Shown here: one piece after another, positions 51,256 through 61,011 of the stretch | Position numbering within the stretch: position 1 is the first letter of the stretch | Layout of the letters: the number at the start of each line of letters is the position of its first letter | NCBI GenBank assembly: GCA_024710005.1 | Contig: JANJVQ010000014.1 | Coordinates: 1 to 64,000, forward strand | DNA: 64,000 nucleotides | Direction of reading: 5' to 3' | Origin: Paludibacter sp. | GTDB taxonomy: Bacteria; Bacteroidota; Bacteroidia; Bacteroidales; Paludibacteraceae | Translations under genes and position numbers: made by a program | The notes under the pieces: model-generated | The model's database searches: none | Seen by the model: only the letters and a program-made list of their open reading frames with translations | What the model was told of the DNA's origin: nothing

Positions 51256-51263
51256 TACATTTG
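51256..51263 (+). promoter_or_regulatory. Bat operon promoter, -7 element
   Basis: TACATTTG, 36 bp before the moxR ATG at 51299, with a TTTTG (51235-51239) upstream. Confidence 0.55.
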
Positions 51264-51298
51264 TTCCACTTTTTACAAAAATATTTTATACAAAGTAT

Positions 51299-52294
51299 AT
51301 GGAACAATCTGTTGATATTCGCGAACTTAACGAGAAAATAGAAAAGCAGAGTTATTTTGTGGATGCCTTAGTAATGGGCATGGATAAAGTAATTGTGGGT
51401 CAGAAGCATTTAGTTGAATCCCTGATGATTGGTTTGTTGTCCGACGGGCATATCTTACTGGAAGGGGTTCCCGGGCTGGCTAAAACGCTGGCGATTAAAA
51501 CCCTCTCTGACCTGATAAAGGGAGATTACAGCAGGATTCAGTTTACGCCTGACCTGTTGCCGGCTGACGTAATCGGGACGATGATTTACAGTCAGAAGAA
51601 AGAAGAATTCAGCATCCGTAAAGGTCCTGTTTTTGCGAATTTTATCTTAGCTGATGAAATTAACCGTGCTCCGGCCAAGGTACAGAGTGCTTTGCTGGAA
51701 GCCATGCAGGAACGTCAGGTGACCATCGGCGATAGCACCTATAAACTGCCCGAGCCATTTTTAGTGTTGGCTACCCAAAACCCGATTGAGCAGGAAGGAA
51801 CTTATCCGCTTCCCGAAGCACAGGTTGACCGTTTCATGTTGAAGGTGGTTGTTAACTATCCCAAAAAAGAAGAAGAAAAGTTGATTGTCCGTCAGAACCT
51901 GAAAAAGGAAAAACCACAGGTTACCCCTGTGCTGACTCCCAAAGAAATCATCGAAGCCCGCGATGTGGTTCGTCAGGTTTACATCGACGAGAAAATCGAA
52001 AAATACATCATCGATATTGTTTTTGCTACCCGTTTCCCGCAGGAATATGGTTTAAATACCCTCAAGGAAATGATTTCCTTCGGCGCTTCTCCGCGTGCAT
52101 CAATTAATCTGGCGCTGGCTGCCAGGGCGTATGCTTTCATTAAACGTCGCGGTTACGTGATTCCTGAAGATGTGCGGGCGGTATGTTACGATGTGTTGCG
52201 CCACCGCATCGGACTGAGTTATGAAGCGGAAGCCAACAACATGACTTCAGACGAAATTATTACCGAAATTTTAAATTCTGTTGAGGTGCCTTAA
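51299..52294 (+). CDS. MoxR-family AAA ATPase
   Basis: 331 residues. Walker A GVPGLAKT, Walker B FILADEINRAPAK, sensor 1 LATQNPIEQEGTYPLPEAQ, and sensor 2 with DRF. It is the first gene of the Bat operon. MoxR ATPases act as chaperones with VWA-domain proteins such as BatA/BatB. It is followed after 3 bp by the DUF58 gene. Confidence 0.95.
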   Translation: MEQSVDIRELNEKIEKQSYFVDALVMGMDKVIVGQKHLVESLMIGLLSDGHILLEGVPGLAKTLAIKTLSDLIKGDYSRIQFTPDLLPADVIGTMIYSQKKEEFSIRKGPVFANFILADEINRAPAKVQSALLEAMQERQVTIGDSTYKLPEPFLVLATQNPIEQEGTYPLPEAQVDRFMLKVVVNYPKKEEEKLIVRQNLKKEKPQVTPVLTPKEIIEARDVVRQVYIDEKIEKYIIDIVFATRFPQEYGLNTLKEMISFGASPRASINLALAARAYAFIKRRGYVIPEDVRAVCYDVLRHRIGLSYEAEANNMTSDEIITEILNSVEVP

Positions 52295-52297
52295 TGT

Positions 52298-53164
52298 ATG
52301 GAGACGAGCGAAATCATACAAAAAGTCAGGAAGATTGAGATAAAAACACGTGGATTATCCAATCATATTTTCGCGGGAGAATACCATTCTGCCTTCAAGG
52401 GTAGGGGTATGACTTTCTCGGAAGTTCGTGAATATCAGTATGGTGACGATGTCCGTTCGATCGACTGGAACGTGACAGCACGCTTTGGTCATCCTTATAT
52501 CAAGATTTTTGAAGAAGAAAGGGAGTTGACCGTGATGTTGCTGATTGACGTTTCCGGCAGCCGGGTTTTCGGTACGGTTTCACAACTGAAAATGGATATC
52601 TTCACAGAAGTGGCGGCAACGCTTGCTTTTTCAACCATTCAGAATAATGATAAGATCGGGGTGATTTTCTTCTCAGATAAGATTGAGAAGTTTATTCCTC
52701 CGAAGAAAGGGAAAAAGCACGTCTTACACATCATCCGCGAAATGATTGATTTCAAGCCGGAAAGTACGCGGACGAATATAGCAGAAGCCCTGCGTTATTT
52801 CACAAATGCCATCAAAAAGCGTTCGACTGCTTTTGTAATTTCAGATTTCATAGATAGGAACTTTGAGAAGGAGCTTACGATCGCGAACAGAAAACACGAT
52901 GTGGTTGCGTTGCAGGTGTATGACATCAGAGAAACTGATTTGCCGGATGTAGGATTAATGAAGTTGAAAGATGCAGAAACTGGAAACCGGATTTGGGTAG
53001 ATACTTCAGATAAAAGGTTGAGGACAACCTACCGGCATGCCTGGGGAGAGAGTCAGCTTGAATTGCAGAAGACATTTACAAAATCAGGCGTCGATTCAGT
53101 ATCGATGAGTACCTCGGAAGATTATGTAAAGACCCTGAAAAAACTCTTTAAAATGAGAGCCTGA
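52298..53164 (+). CDS. DUF58 protein (VWA-like)
   Basis: 288 residues. The central DUF58 signature is GMTFSEVREYQYGDDVRSIDW, with a MIDAS-like LLIDVSGS. It is the usual partner of MoxR in Bat and related operons. It has no membrane segment, so it is probably cytosolic. Confidence 0.92.
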   Translation: METSEIIQKVRKIEIKTRGLSNHIFAGEYHSAFKGRGMTFSEVREYQYGDDVRSIDWNVTARFGHPYIKIFEEERELTVMLLIDVSGSRVFGTVSQLKMDIFTEVAATLAFSTIQNNDKIGVIFFSDKIEKFIPPKKGKKHVLHIIREMIDFKPESTRTNIAEALRYFTNAIKKRSTAFVISDFIDRNFEKELTIANRKHDVVALQVYDIRETDLPDVGLMKLKDAETGNRIWVDTSDKRLRTTYRHAWGESQLELQKTFTKSGVDSVSMSTSEDYVKTLKKLFKMRA

Positions 53165-53201
53165 TTGCTTGAGTTTACCTTTTGCACGGATGTAAAAAGA
53201 A

Positions 53202-54182
53202 ATGAAGATGAGAAAAAGGATTACAATTTTTATACTGTTGACAACCTTGCTGTGCAAGATGGATATCCTGGCACAACAAGTTACGGTAAATGCAGGTATT
53301 GACTCTATTCAAATCTGGATTGGGCAGCAGACGCAATTGCATTTTATATACAGTCAGCAACCTGACCAGTTTGTACAAACTCCCATTTTTTCTGATGCCA
53401 TAGTCGAGGGGCTCGAGATTGTTGATCGTTTGAAGAGCGATACCGTGAAAGCTGCGGATGGTCACCTTGATATCACGCAGACTTATGTTGTGACTTCGTT
53501 TGAAGATACTCTGTTGTTGATTCCCCCTTTCCCATTCATTTCAGGAGAAGACACAACCTGGTCGAAAGATTTGTCGTTGAAAATTATCCAGCCTTTTCTG
53601 ATTGATACGACCGATATTCAGGTAGCCGACATCAAAGATGTATTCAAACCGCAATTCAGTCTGAAGTATTTTCTGAAGAAGTTATTGCCCTGGTTGATTG
53701 GTGCGGTATTGCTCGCGGCGCTGGTTTACCTGATCGTGATTTTATTGAAGAGACGAAAAGTGGTGACTACGGAAGAGGTAAAACCTAATATCCCGCCTTA
53801 TGAGTTGGCTATCAGTAAGCTCGAGAAAATCAGGCAGGAGAAACTATGGCAGCAGAACAGGCATAAAGAATATCATTCCGAACTGACGGATGTATTGCGG
53901 GAATATATCGAAGAAGTATTCGAAATTCCGGCTATGGAAATGACTTCAGATGAGATTCTGACACAATTAAACTTCCTTAGAATAGAAAAGAAAGCAGTTT
54001 ATCAGAAACTGCAACAAATTTTGCATTTGGCTGACTTAATCAAGTTTGCCAAATGGAATGTGGGTCCCGATGAACATGAACTGAGTTTGAGCAACGCTTT
54101 CGTGTTTGTGAATGAAACCAAAATTGAGGAAGAGCAAGAACCTAAAACAGAAGAGGAGATAAAGGAAGATGACATTTCATAA
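53202..54182 (+). CDS. Bat operon membrane protein of unknown function
   Basis: 326 residues. Signal peptide (ends near DILAQ), ~150-residue periplasmic beta-rich part, one membrane segment (~162-186, LPWLIGAVLLAALVYLIVIL) and a cytoplasmic helical part (~190-320) rich in Glu/Lys. It overlaps batA by 14 bp. It resembles BatD's tail plan on a smaller scale. The function is unknown; it is found at this place in Bacteroidota Bat operons. Confidence 0.7.
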   Translation: MKMRKRITIFILLTTLLCKMDILAQQVTVNAGIDSIQIWIGQQTQLHFIYSQQPDQFVQTPIFSDAIVEGLEIVDRLKSDTVKAADGHLDITQTYVVTSFEDTLLLIPPFPFISGEDTTWSKDLSLKIIQPFLIDTTDIQVADIKDVFKPQFSLKYFLKKLLPWLIGAVLLAALVYLIVILLKRRKVVTTEEVKPNIPPYELAISKLEKIRQEKLWQQNRHKEYHSELTDVLREYIEEVFEIPAMEMTSDEILTQLNFLRIEKKAVYQKLQQILHLADLIKFAKWNVGPDEHELSLSNAFVFVNETKIEEEQEPKTEEEIKEDDIS

Positions 54183-55152
54183 CCCCGAATATTTATTTGC
54201 GCTGTTGATTCTGATACCGGTTATTTACTGGTACATCAAAGAATTATATAAGTCGGATGCCAGTCTGCAGATTTCATCGCACCGGAACCTGACAAGCACA
54301 CCGAAGAGCCTGCGGTTGAGGTTGCTTCATTTGCCTTTTGTGTTGCGGGTGTTGGCTGTTATCCTGATCGTGATTGCAGTGGCGCGCCCACAGGCTTCCA
54401 ATTCGTGGCGGACGGAAAATACCGAAGGAATAGACATTATTATAGCACTTGATATTTCAGGCTCCATGTTGGCGGAAGATTTTCGTCCCAACCGTCTCGA
54501 GGCTTCTAAGTCGGTCGCCAACGAATTTATCCTTTCCCGCCCAAATGATAATATCGGTCTGGTACTTTTTGCCGGAAAAAGTTTTACCCAATGTCCGCTC
54601 ACTACCGATCATGCCGTGTTGGTGAATCTGTTCAACAGCATTGAATACGGGATGATTGAGGACGGAACGGCAATTGGTATGGGACTGGCAAATGCGGTAA
54701 ACAGATTAAAAGACAGTGAAGCCAAGTCGAAAGTTGTGATTTTGCTGACAGATGGAGATAACAACAGGGGAGACATTGCTCCCGTTTCTGCCGGAGAACT
54801 GGCTCAGGCTTTCGGTATTCGTGTATATACCATCGGTGTAGGTTCGTACGGGAAGGTAAATATACCCATACAGACACCGCTGGGCAGACAATATCAGCAG
54901 ATTGAGTCGGCTTTTGATGAGAAACCTTTGGAAGAGATTGCCTCTATGACCGGAGGAAAATACTTCAGGGCTACAAATAATGAGAAACTGAGAAGTATAT
55001 ACCAGGAAATTGATCAAATGGAGAAAACCCGGATCAGTGTCAGAGAGTATAATAAAAAATACGAGGAATATTTCATTTTTGCCCTGGCAGGTTTTGTGCT
55101 GCTGTTGATCGAGATATTGCTCAGAAATGCGTATTTGCGTAAAATACCGTAA
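54169..55152 (+). CDS. batA: VWA-domain aerotolerance protein BatA
   Basis: 327 residues. N-terminal membrane segments (~5-25, 55-72), a VWA domain (~88-280) with MIDAS ALDISGSM and DGTAIGMGL, and a C-terminal membrane segment (~305-325). Bat proteins support aerotolerance and outer-membrane integrity in Bacteroides. After its stop codon comes a repeat array and a palindrome before batB (55166-55253). Confidence 0.9.
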   Translation: MTFHNPEYLFALLILIPVIYWYIKELYKSDASLQISSHRNLTSTPKSLRLRLLHLPFVLRVLAVILIVIAVARPQASNSWRTENTEGIDIIIALDISGSMLAEDFRPNRLEASKSVANEFILSRPNDNIGLVLFAGKSFTQCPLTTDHAVLVNLFNSIEYGMIEDGTAIGMGLANAVNRLKDSEAKSKVVILLTDGDNNRGDIAPVSAGELAQAFGIRVYTIGVGSYGKVNIPIQTPLGRQYQQIESAFDEKPLEEIASMTGGKYFRATNNEKLRSIYQEIDQMEKTRISVREYNKKYEEYFIFALAGFVLLLIEILLRNAYLRKIP

Positions 55153-55165
55153 AATACCGTAAAAA

Positions 55166-55253
55166 GCGGAAAGCGGAAAGCGGAAAATGGAAAATGGAAA
55201 ACGGAAAACGGAAAATGGAAAACGTAGAGACGCCCTAATAGGGCGTCTCTACG
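55166..55253. repeat. Composite repeat: heptamer array plus 13-bp palindrome
   Basis: Eight heptamers of GCGGAAA/ATGGAAA/ACGGAAA type (55166-55221), then a perfect inverted repeat CGTAGAGACGCCC (55223-55235) / GGGCGTCTCTACG (55241-55253) with a 5-base loop. It fills most of the 122-bp gap between batA and batB. The palindrome could weaken read-through, or could be a mobile REP-like element. Confidence 0.88.
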
Positions 55254-55274
55254 GGGACAAAACACAATTTTTAT

Positions 55275-56309
55275 ATGTTTAGATTTGCAGAACCGGAATA
55301 TTTATATTTGTTGTTAGTAGTACCCCTGCTGACCCTGATTTTTGTATTCTACAAAATCCGGAAACGCAGGAATATAGCTGCATTCGGAGACCCGGACTTA
55401 CTGAAGGGCTTGATGCCGAACGTATCCACGGTCAGACCAACTGTGAAATTTGTCATGCAGATGGTAGTGCTGATGTTGTTGGTGGTTGTACTTGCCCGTC
55501 CGCAATTCGGGACCAAAGCCGAAGAAGTGAAACGTCAGGGTATTGAAGTGATGATTGCGCTTGATATTTCAAACTCCATGATGGCTACGGATGTTGCACC
55601 GAGTCGGTTGACCAAATCAAAACAGATACTTTCGCAGTTAATCGACAACATGAGCAACGATAAGGTAGGTTTGGTTGTTTTTGCCGGAGATGCCTTTACC
55701 CAGTTGCCGATTACTGCCGATTACGTGTCGGCCAAGATGTTTCTCAGTACCATTTCACCCAAACTGATAGCCCGTCAGGGTACGGCCATCGGTTCTGCTG
55801 TTGACTTAGCCATTAAATCCTTCAACCCGAAAAGCACGGCCTCTAAAGCCATCATCCTGATTACCGATGGAGAGAATCATGAGGATAATGCGGTAGAAGC
55901 TGCACGGTTAGCTCAGAAAGAAGGTATCGTGGTGCATGTAATCGGCATGGGTCGACCCGAAGGTGCGCCCATTCCTGTTGACGGAACCATGAGTTTTTGG
56001 AAAGACAAAAACGGTAATGTGGTCGTGTCGAAATTAAATGAAGCCATGTGTAACGATATCGCGAGTGCCGGTCAGGGCGTATATGTGCGGGCTGATAATA
56101 CCAATGCAGCCTTGCGGGCAGTGTCGAAGGAGCTGGATCAGTTAGCTAAAACGGAATTGACTACAACTACTTTTTCTAATTATAATGAACAATTTCAATC
56201 ATTCGCTATCATTGCGCTGGTGTTGTTGCTAATGGATATTTTTATCCTTGAAAGAATTAATAAACGTTTCAGCAGATTGAAAATATTTGATTTAAAAGAG
56301 AAGTTATAA
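55275..56309 (+). CDS. batB: VWA-domain aerotolerance protein BatB
   Basis: 344 residues. Same plan as BatA: two N-terminal membrane segments (~8-25, 57-75), VWA domain (~90-290) with MIDAS ALDISNSMM, a QGTAIGSAVDLA motif and a DGENHEDNA motif, and a C-terminal membrane segment. It pairs with BatA and BatC. Confidence 0.9.
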   Translation: MFRFAEPEYLYLLLVVPLLTLIFVFYKIRKRRNIAAFGDPDLLKGLMPNVSTVRPTVKFVMQMVVLMLLVVVLARPQFGTKAEEVKRQGIEVMIALDISNSMMATDVAPSRLTKSKQILSQLIDNMSNDKVGLVVFAGDAFTQLPITADYVSAKMFLSTISPKLIARQGTAIGSAVDLAIKSFNPKSTASKAIILITDGENHEDNAVEAARLAQKEGIVVHVIGMGRPEGAPIPVDGTMSFWKDKNGNVVVSKLNEAMCNDIASAGQGVYVRADNTNAALRAVSKELDQLAKTELTTTTFSNYNEQFQSFAIIALVLLLMDIFILERINKRFSRLKIFDLKEKL

Positions 56310-56316
56310 GGGGCGT

Positions 56317-56994
56317 ATGGAAACAAAAAAGATGATATTATTCATGGTGATTTCGTGCATGACCTTACCGGTTGTCGCACAGGAAGAGAATGCATATATC
56401 CGCGAAGGCAACCGGCATTATAAGTCGAACAAGTTTACAGAAGCTGAAATCGCTTACCGGAAAGGATTACTGAAAAACTCGAAATCGCTGGAGGCAACCT
56501 ACAACCTGGGTAATGCCTTGTTCAAGCAGGAAAAATATGCCGAGGCGCTCGAACAATATCAGAAGATTGTTCCGACGGATAAAATACCGAAAGAAAAGCT
56601 GGCAGCAGCCCTCCATAATACAGGAAATGCTTTGTTGATGCAACAAAAAGTGGCTGAAAGTATTGAAGCCTATAAGAATTCACTGAAACTGAATCCGAAA
56701 GATGATGAAACACGTTATAACCTGGCGTTGGCACAGTATCTGTTGAAGAATCAGGAAAATAACAAGGATCAGAATAAAAAGGAGGAAGAAAAAGAACAGC
56801 CTGAAGAGGATAAAAAAGAAAAAGAAAATAAACCCGACGAATCAAAGCCTCAGGAGCAAAATCAGCCGAGAGATATGTCGAAGGATAAGGCAGAACAAAT
56901 CTTGCAGGCCTTGATGCAGGATGAGGACGATACGATGGAAAAGGCTAAAAAGATGCCCCCAAGTTCCAGACGATCTGTTGAAAAAGATTGGTAA
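56317..56994 (+). CDS. batC: TPR protein BatC
   Basis: 225 residues. Signal peptide (ends near VVAQ), three TPR motifs (~20-145), and a charged low-complexity region rich in Glu/Lys/Pro/Gln (~150-200) with a tail rich in Met. It is found with BatB in Bacteroidota. The gap to batB is 7 bp. Confidence 0.88.
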   Translation: METKKMILFMVISCMTLPVVAQEENAYIREGNRHYKSNKFTEAEIAYRKGLLKNSKSLEATYNLGNALFKQEKYAEALEQYQKIVPTDKIPKEKLAAALHNTGNALLMQQKVAESIEAYKNSLKLNPKDDETRYNLALAQYLLKNQENNKDQNKKEEEKEQPEEDKKEKENKPDESKPQEQNQPRDMSKDKAEQILQALMQDEDDTMEKAKKMPPSSRRSVEKDW

Positions 56995-57019
56995 TTAATG
57001 ACCTGAAAAGCAAACTTGT

Positions 57020-58861
57020 ATGGACGTTATGCGAAAAATAGGGAATAAAATAATGCTTGTAGCAGTTTTCATGCTGACTGTTTTCAGTCTGGCTGCCAAT
57101 GATGAAGCCAAACTTTCAGCATCTGCTCCCGGTACGGTTATCATGGGACGCCCCTTTCAGATAACCTACACGGCCAATGCCAAAGTAACGGATTTCCGGG
57201 CGCCGGCTATTACCAATTTTGATATCCTGGCGGGTCCGTTTAAATCGGAAAGCTACAGTTCGCAGATTATCAATGGGAATATGTCCTCAACGGTTTCCAT
57301 AACTTTCACTTACACATTACAGGCACAGAAAACAGGAACGTTCACCATCCCCTCGGCAACAGTCACCATTGACGGGCAAAAAGTGACTTCCAATGGGTTG
57401 AGCATTAAGGTGCTTCCGGAGGATGATAAAAGTTCTTCTTCATCATCTTCCTCTTCGCAATCATCTGCTGCCGGTTCCTCCATATCGGCATCCAATCTGT
57501 TTATCAGACCTATTATTTCACGAAACAATGTATATGAACAGGAAGCTGTGAAGTTGACCTATAAGTTATATACGACTTATGATGTAATTCAGTTCAGCAA
57601 CAAGGGGATGCCCGATTTCAAAGGATTCCTGAAGCAGGAGTTCGAACAGACCGGCAATACCCAGTTGGCTTATGAAAGTTACAATGGTCGCAATTTCCTG
57701 ACGGCTGTACTATATGAGGTAATCCTTTACCCGCAGACATCCGGTGAACTGGTTATCGATAAAGCGACTTTTGAAGCCATCATTCGCGTTCAGAGTAAAC
57801 AGCCGGTACGCAGCATATTTGATGATTTTTTTGAGTCGTATTCAAATGTTGCCCGCAGCATAGAAGTTCCGGCAACCAGAATACATGTAAAGCCTTTGCC
57901 TCAAGGTAGACCTGTGTCGTTCTACGGGGTGGTGGGACAGTTTAGTCTGACTTCCTCTGTGTCGGCAAACCAGGTGAAAGTGAATGATGCGGTAACCTTG
58001 AAAATCAACATCGGAGGAAGTGGCAATATGAAGTTGCTGAAAAATCCGGATATCAAATTTCCGGATGCTTTTGAAGTATATGATCCGAAAGTTACCAATA
58101 ATTTCAAGACATCCGCAGCCGGATTGACGGGGAATAAAATCGTCGAAATCATGTTTATCCCGCGACATGCCGGTACATTTGAGATTCCTTCCACGGAAAT
58201 TGCTTATTTCGATCCGAAGGAGAATCAGTACAAAACAATGCGGACACCAAACTACAGTATTCAGGTGTTGAAGAGTGATGGTACAGTGGAAGAAAATCCG
58301 GTTGTCAGCAATTTTACCAACAAAGAAGATGTTAAACAGATTGGAAACGATATCCGCCATATCTACACCGGAAATATCAAGCTAAAACAAGGAGAAGTGT
58401 ATGTGTTTGAACAGTTTGTTTTCTGGTTGATATTTATCATACCGCTGTTGATTTCACTTGTATTGTATTTGTTGTTCAGGAAACAGGTCAAAGACAATGC
58501 CGACCTGAATATGGTGAAAAACAGGAAAGCCAACCGGATTGCCCGCAAGCGTCTGAAATTTGCTCAGAAACTGCTGCGTGAAGGCAATAAGGATAAATTC
58601 TACGAAGAAGTGATGAAAGCTGTATGGAGTTACCTCAGCGATAAGCTGATTATTCCGGTAGCCGCTATTAACAAGGAAATCGTGATCGAAAGATTAACTG
58701 GGAACCAGGTCGGCGAAGAGTTGATTGGTCGCCTGAAGAACATCCTGAATACTTGTGAATATGCCCGCTTTGCGCCGAACTCAGGACAACAGGAAATGGG
58801 TAATCTGTATGAAGAAACAATCGAAGTCATCAGTCAACTCGAAGATGTCATTAAAAAGTAA
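57020..58861 (+). CDS. batD: BatD (oxygen-tolerance) protein
   Basis: 613 residues. Signal peptide (ends near SLAAN), long periplasmic beta-domain part with a serine run (SSSSSSSSQSSAAGSS near residue ~140), one membrane segment (~472-490, FVFWLIFIIPLLISLVLYLL), and a cytoplasmic helical tail (~500-613). It matches the BatD/DUF3999-type family. The gap to batE is 7 bp. Confidence 0.9.
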   Translation: MDVMRKIGNKIMLVAVFMLTVFSLAANDEAKLSASAPGTVIMGRPFQITYTANAKVTDFRAPAITNFDILAGPFKSESYSSQIINGNMSSTVSITFTYTLQAQKTGTFTIPSATVTIDGQKVTSNGLSIKVLPEDDKSSSSSSSSSQSSAAGSSISASNLFIRPIISRNNVYEQEAVKLTYKLYTTYDVIQFSNKGMPDFKGFLKQEFEQTGNTQLAYESYNGRNFLTAVLYEVILYPQTSGELVIDKATFEAIIRVQSKQPVRSIFDDFFESYSNVARSIEVPATRIHVKPLPQGRPVSFYGVVGQFSLTSSVSANQVKVNDAVTLKINIGGSGNMKLLKNPDIKFPDAFEVYDPKVTNNFKTSAAGLTGNKIVEIMFIPRHAGTFEIPSTEIAYFDPKENQYKTMRTPNYSIQVLKSDGTVEENPVVSNFTNKEDVKQIGNDIRHIYTGNIKLKQGEVYVFEQFVFWLIFIIPLLISLVLYLLFRKQVKDNADLNMVKNRKANRIARKRLKFAQKLLREGNKDKFYEEVMKAVWSYLSDKLIIPVAAINKEIVIERLTGNQVGEELIGRLKNILNTCEYARFAPNSGQQEMGNLYEETIEVISQLEDVIKK

Positions 58862-58868
58862 ACGGTAT

Positions 58869-59621
58869 ATGAGAAGCGTAATAATATCATCCATTTTGAT
58901 GTTTATGATAGCCGGGTTTGTCCGTGCCGAAGTAGCTACCGTAGAAGACGCCAACAAGTTGTATGCGGACAAGAAGTACGCGGAGGCAGTCCTGAAGTAC
59001 GAAGAGATTCTGGCAAAAGAAGGAGTTGCCCCTGAACTGTATTACAACCTGGGGAATGCCTATTTCAGGATGAACGAACTGGGCAAAGCCATCTTAAATT
59101 ACGAGCGGGCCCTGCGTCTGGCGCCACGTTATGCCGATGCCCGCTTTAACTTAGAATTTGCCAATCAGAAGGTGATTGACAACATAGAGCTGTCTGATAC
59201 CTTCTTTCTGAAAAAATGGATAGGAGCCATCATGAGACTGATGACTTCGAACGGATGGTTTTATTTCGCGGCAGTTTTCTTTATTCCGGCACTGGCAGCC
59301 TTGCTGTTGTTTGTTTTCGGGAATACGAAAGTGCTACGTAAAACGTCTTTCTATATAGGTTCTGTTCTGATGATTATCAGCATAGTATCTCTTGTTTTCT
59401 CAGGTATCAGGAAAAATCAGATGGTGAATCATGAAGCCGGTATTGTCATGACAGGAGCGGTTGTAATCAAAGGCTCTCCCGACCGGAGCGGAACTGATTT
59501 GTTTCAGTTGCATGAAGGAACGAGGGTTGATGTTGTAAGCACTTTAGGCGATTGGTTTGAAGTGAAACTTGCAAGTGGGAGTGTAGGTTGGGTAGAAAGT
59601 AAATACGTAGAAAAAATATGA
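58869..59621 (+). CDS. batE: TPR and SH3 protein BatE
   Basis: 250 residues from the ATG at 58869; a longer frame to 58755 overlaps batD and lacks a signal peptide. Signal peptide, two to three TPRs (~25-105), two membrane segments (~130-155, 160-180), and a bacterial SH3-like domain (~190-250) with LFQLHEGTRVDVV. It overlaps the PAP2 gene by 4 bp. Confidence 0.88.
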   Translation: MRSVIISSILMFMIAGFVRAEVATVEDANKLYADKKYAEAVLKYEEILAKEGVAPELYYNLGNAYFRMNELGKAILNYERALRLAPRYADARFNLEFANQKVIDNIELSDTFFLKKWIGAIMRLMTSNGWFYFAAVFFIPALAALLLFVFGNTKVLRKTSFYIGSVLMIISIVSLVFSGIRKNQMVNHEAGIVMTGAVVIKGSPDRSGTDLFQLHEGTRVDVVSTLGDWFEVKLASGSVGWVESKYVEKI

Positions 59622-60205
59622 GTTTTATTGATTGGTTGTTGTTACAGGATACGAAAGTGTTCCTATTCCTGAATGGATTACATACACCTCTGTTGGATGA
59701 GTTTATGTACATCATCAGTAAAGTCTGGGTTTGGATACCGTTATACCTGGGTGTTATTGCTTTTATCATTAAAAAATGGAAAATGGAAGCAATCTGGATT
59801 ATCCTGTCGATCGTTCTTTGTGTGGTGTTGACAGACCAGCTGACGAACCTTACGAAAGCGTTTTTTGAGAGGTTACGACCCTCGCATGAACCGGCACTGA
59901 AAGGACTGGTACACCATGTGAATGGCTATTTAAGCGGAAATTTCAGCTTTGTGTCGGGGCATTCGTCCAATGTGTTTGGCTTTGCCTTGCTGAGTTCACT
60001 CATACTGAAACAAAAGGTATATACCTGGGCGATTTTCTTTTGGGCTGCTATGGTTGCTTATTCGCGAATATACTTAGGTGTGCATTATCCGCTGGATATA
60101 TTCGGTGGTGTGGTGTTGGGCATGGGTATCGCACTTATCATATACACCATCCTCCGTGGATTTCAAAAGAAATTATTAGCTGAAATAAAATCCCGGTTCT
60201 TTTGA
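59618..60205 (+). CDS. PAP2-family membrane phosphatase
   Basis: 195 residues, five to six membrane segments. The PAP2 motifs are KAFFERLRP, VSGHS and SRIYLGVHYPLD. It may dephosphorylate undecaprenyl diphosphate or another lipid phosphate. It starts within batE's last codons (4-bp overlap), so it is co-transcribed with the Bat genes. Confidence 0.9.
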   Translation: MSFIDWLLLQDTKVFLFLNGLHTPLLDEFMYIISKVWVWIPLYLGVIAFIIKKWKMEAIWIILSIVLCVVLTDQLTNLTKAFFERLRPSHEPALKGLVHHVNGYLSGNFSFVSGHSSNVFGFALLSSLILKQKVYTWAIFFWAAMVAYSRIYLGVHYPLDIFGGVVLGMGIALIIYTILRGFQKKLLAEIKSRFF

Positions 60206-60215
60206 AACCGGGATT
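60189..60215. terminator. Shared hairpin between the PAP2 and hisF genes
   Basis: A 10-bp perfect stem AATCCCGGTT (60189-60198) / AACCGGGATT (60206-60215), overlapping the PAP2 stop. On the minus strand it is followed by a T-rich tract, fitting a terminator for hisF. It may act in both directions. Confidence 0.7.
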
Positions 60216-60247
60216 ATCAATGTAATTATGTTTTATTGACGAAGTTA

Positions 60248-61000
60248 TTATCGTACAACAATACCTTTTTCTTTCAAAAACGATTTCAACTCCGGAATAC
60301 CGATTTCCTTATAGTGGAAAATGCTGGCTGCCAACGCAGCATCGGCTTTACCATCGGTGAAGACATCCACGAAATGTTCCATGTTCCCGGCGCCACCACT
60401 GGCGATGACCGGTACATTTACCGCTTCCGAGACTGCACGGGTGATGTCTAATGCAAATCCATCTTTTGTGCCATCGTGGTTCATCGAGGTCAGCAGGATT
60501 TCTCCGGCGCCTAATGCAACCGCTTCTTTTGCCCATTCGATGGTTTTTATTTCGGTTGGAATCCTGCCCCCGTTAAGAAAAACATACCATTCGCCGTCGA
60601 TACATTTGGTGTCGATGGCCAATACCACACACTGACTGCCAAACTGACCTGCCAGATCTTTGATGAGTTGTGGATTGCGTACGGCGGCTGTGTTGACTGA
60701 TATCTTATCGGCCCCACAGGAAAGCAGGTAAGATACATCTTCCACGCTGGATATACCTCCACCAACGGTAAAGGGGATGTTGATGTGCTTTGCAATGCGG
60801 GTCACCAATTCAGAAAGCGTTTTACGTTTCTCGTTGGTAGCCGTGATGTCTAAGAATACCAGTTCATCTGCTCCCATAGCGGCGTATAATGAACCCAACT
60901 CCACGGGGTCGCCCACATCCTTGATGTCGAGGAAATTGATGCCTTTTACTGTTTTTCCGTCTTTGATATCCAGACAGGGGATGATTCGTTTTGCTAACAT
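60248..61000 (-). CDS. hisF: Imidazole glycerol phosphate synthase subunit HisF
   Basis: 250 residues, the usual length. TIM-barrel with catalytic Asp11 in CLDIKDGK and Asp130 in VVLAIDTK, phosphate loops VGGGISS and ASGGAGN. It forms IGP and AICAR from PRFAR using ammonia from HisH. No other his gene is in the window, so it is separated from its pathway genes here. Confidence 0.96.
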   Translation of the reverse strand: MLAKRIIPCLDIKDGKTVKGINFLDIKDVGDPVELGSLYAAMGADELVFLDITATNEKRKTLSELVTRIAKHINIPFTVGGGISSVEDVSYLLSCGADKISVNTAAVRNPQLIKDLAGQFGSQCVVLAIDTKCIDGEWYVFLNGGRIPTEIKTIEWAKEAVALGAGEILLTSMNHDGTKDGFALDITRAVSEAVNVPVIASGGAGNMEHFVDVFTDGKADAALAASIFHYKEIGIPELKSFLKEKGIVVR

Positions 61001-61011
61001 AATATTTAATT

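Noticed and set aside
58755-58868. Longer batE start overlapping batD
   Set aside because: It would overlap batD by over 100 bp and places the signal peptide internally.
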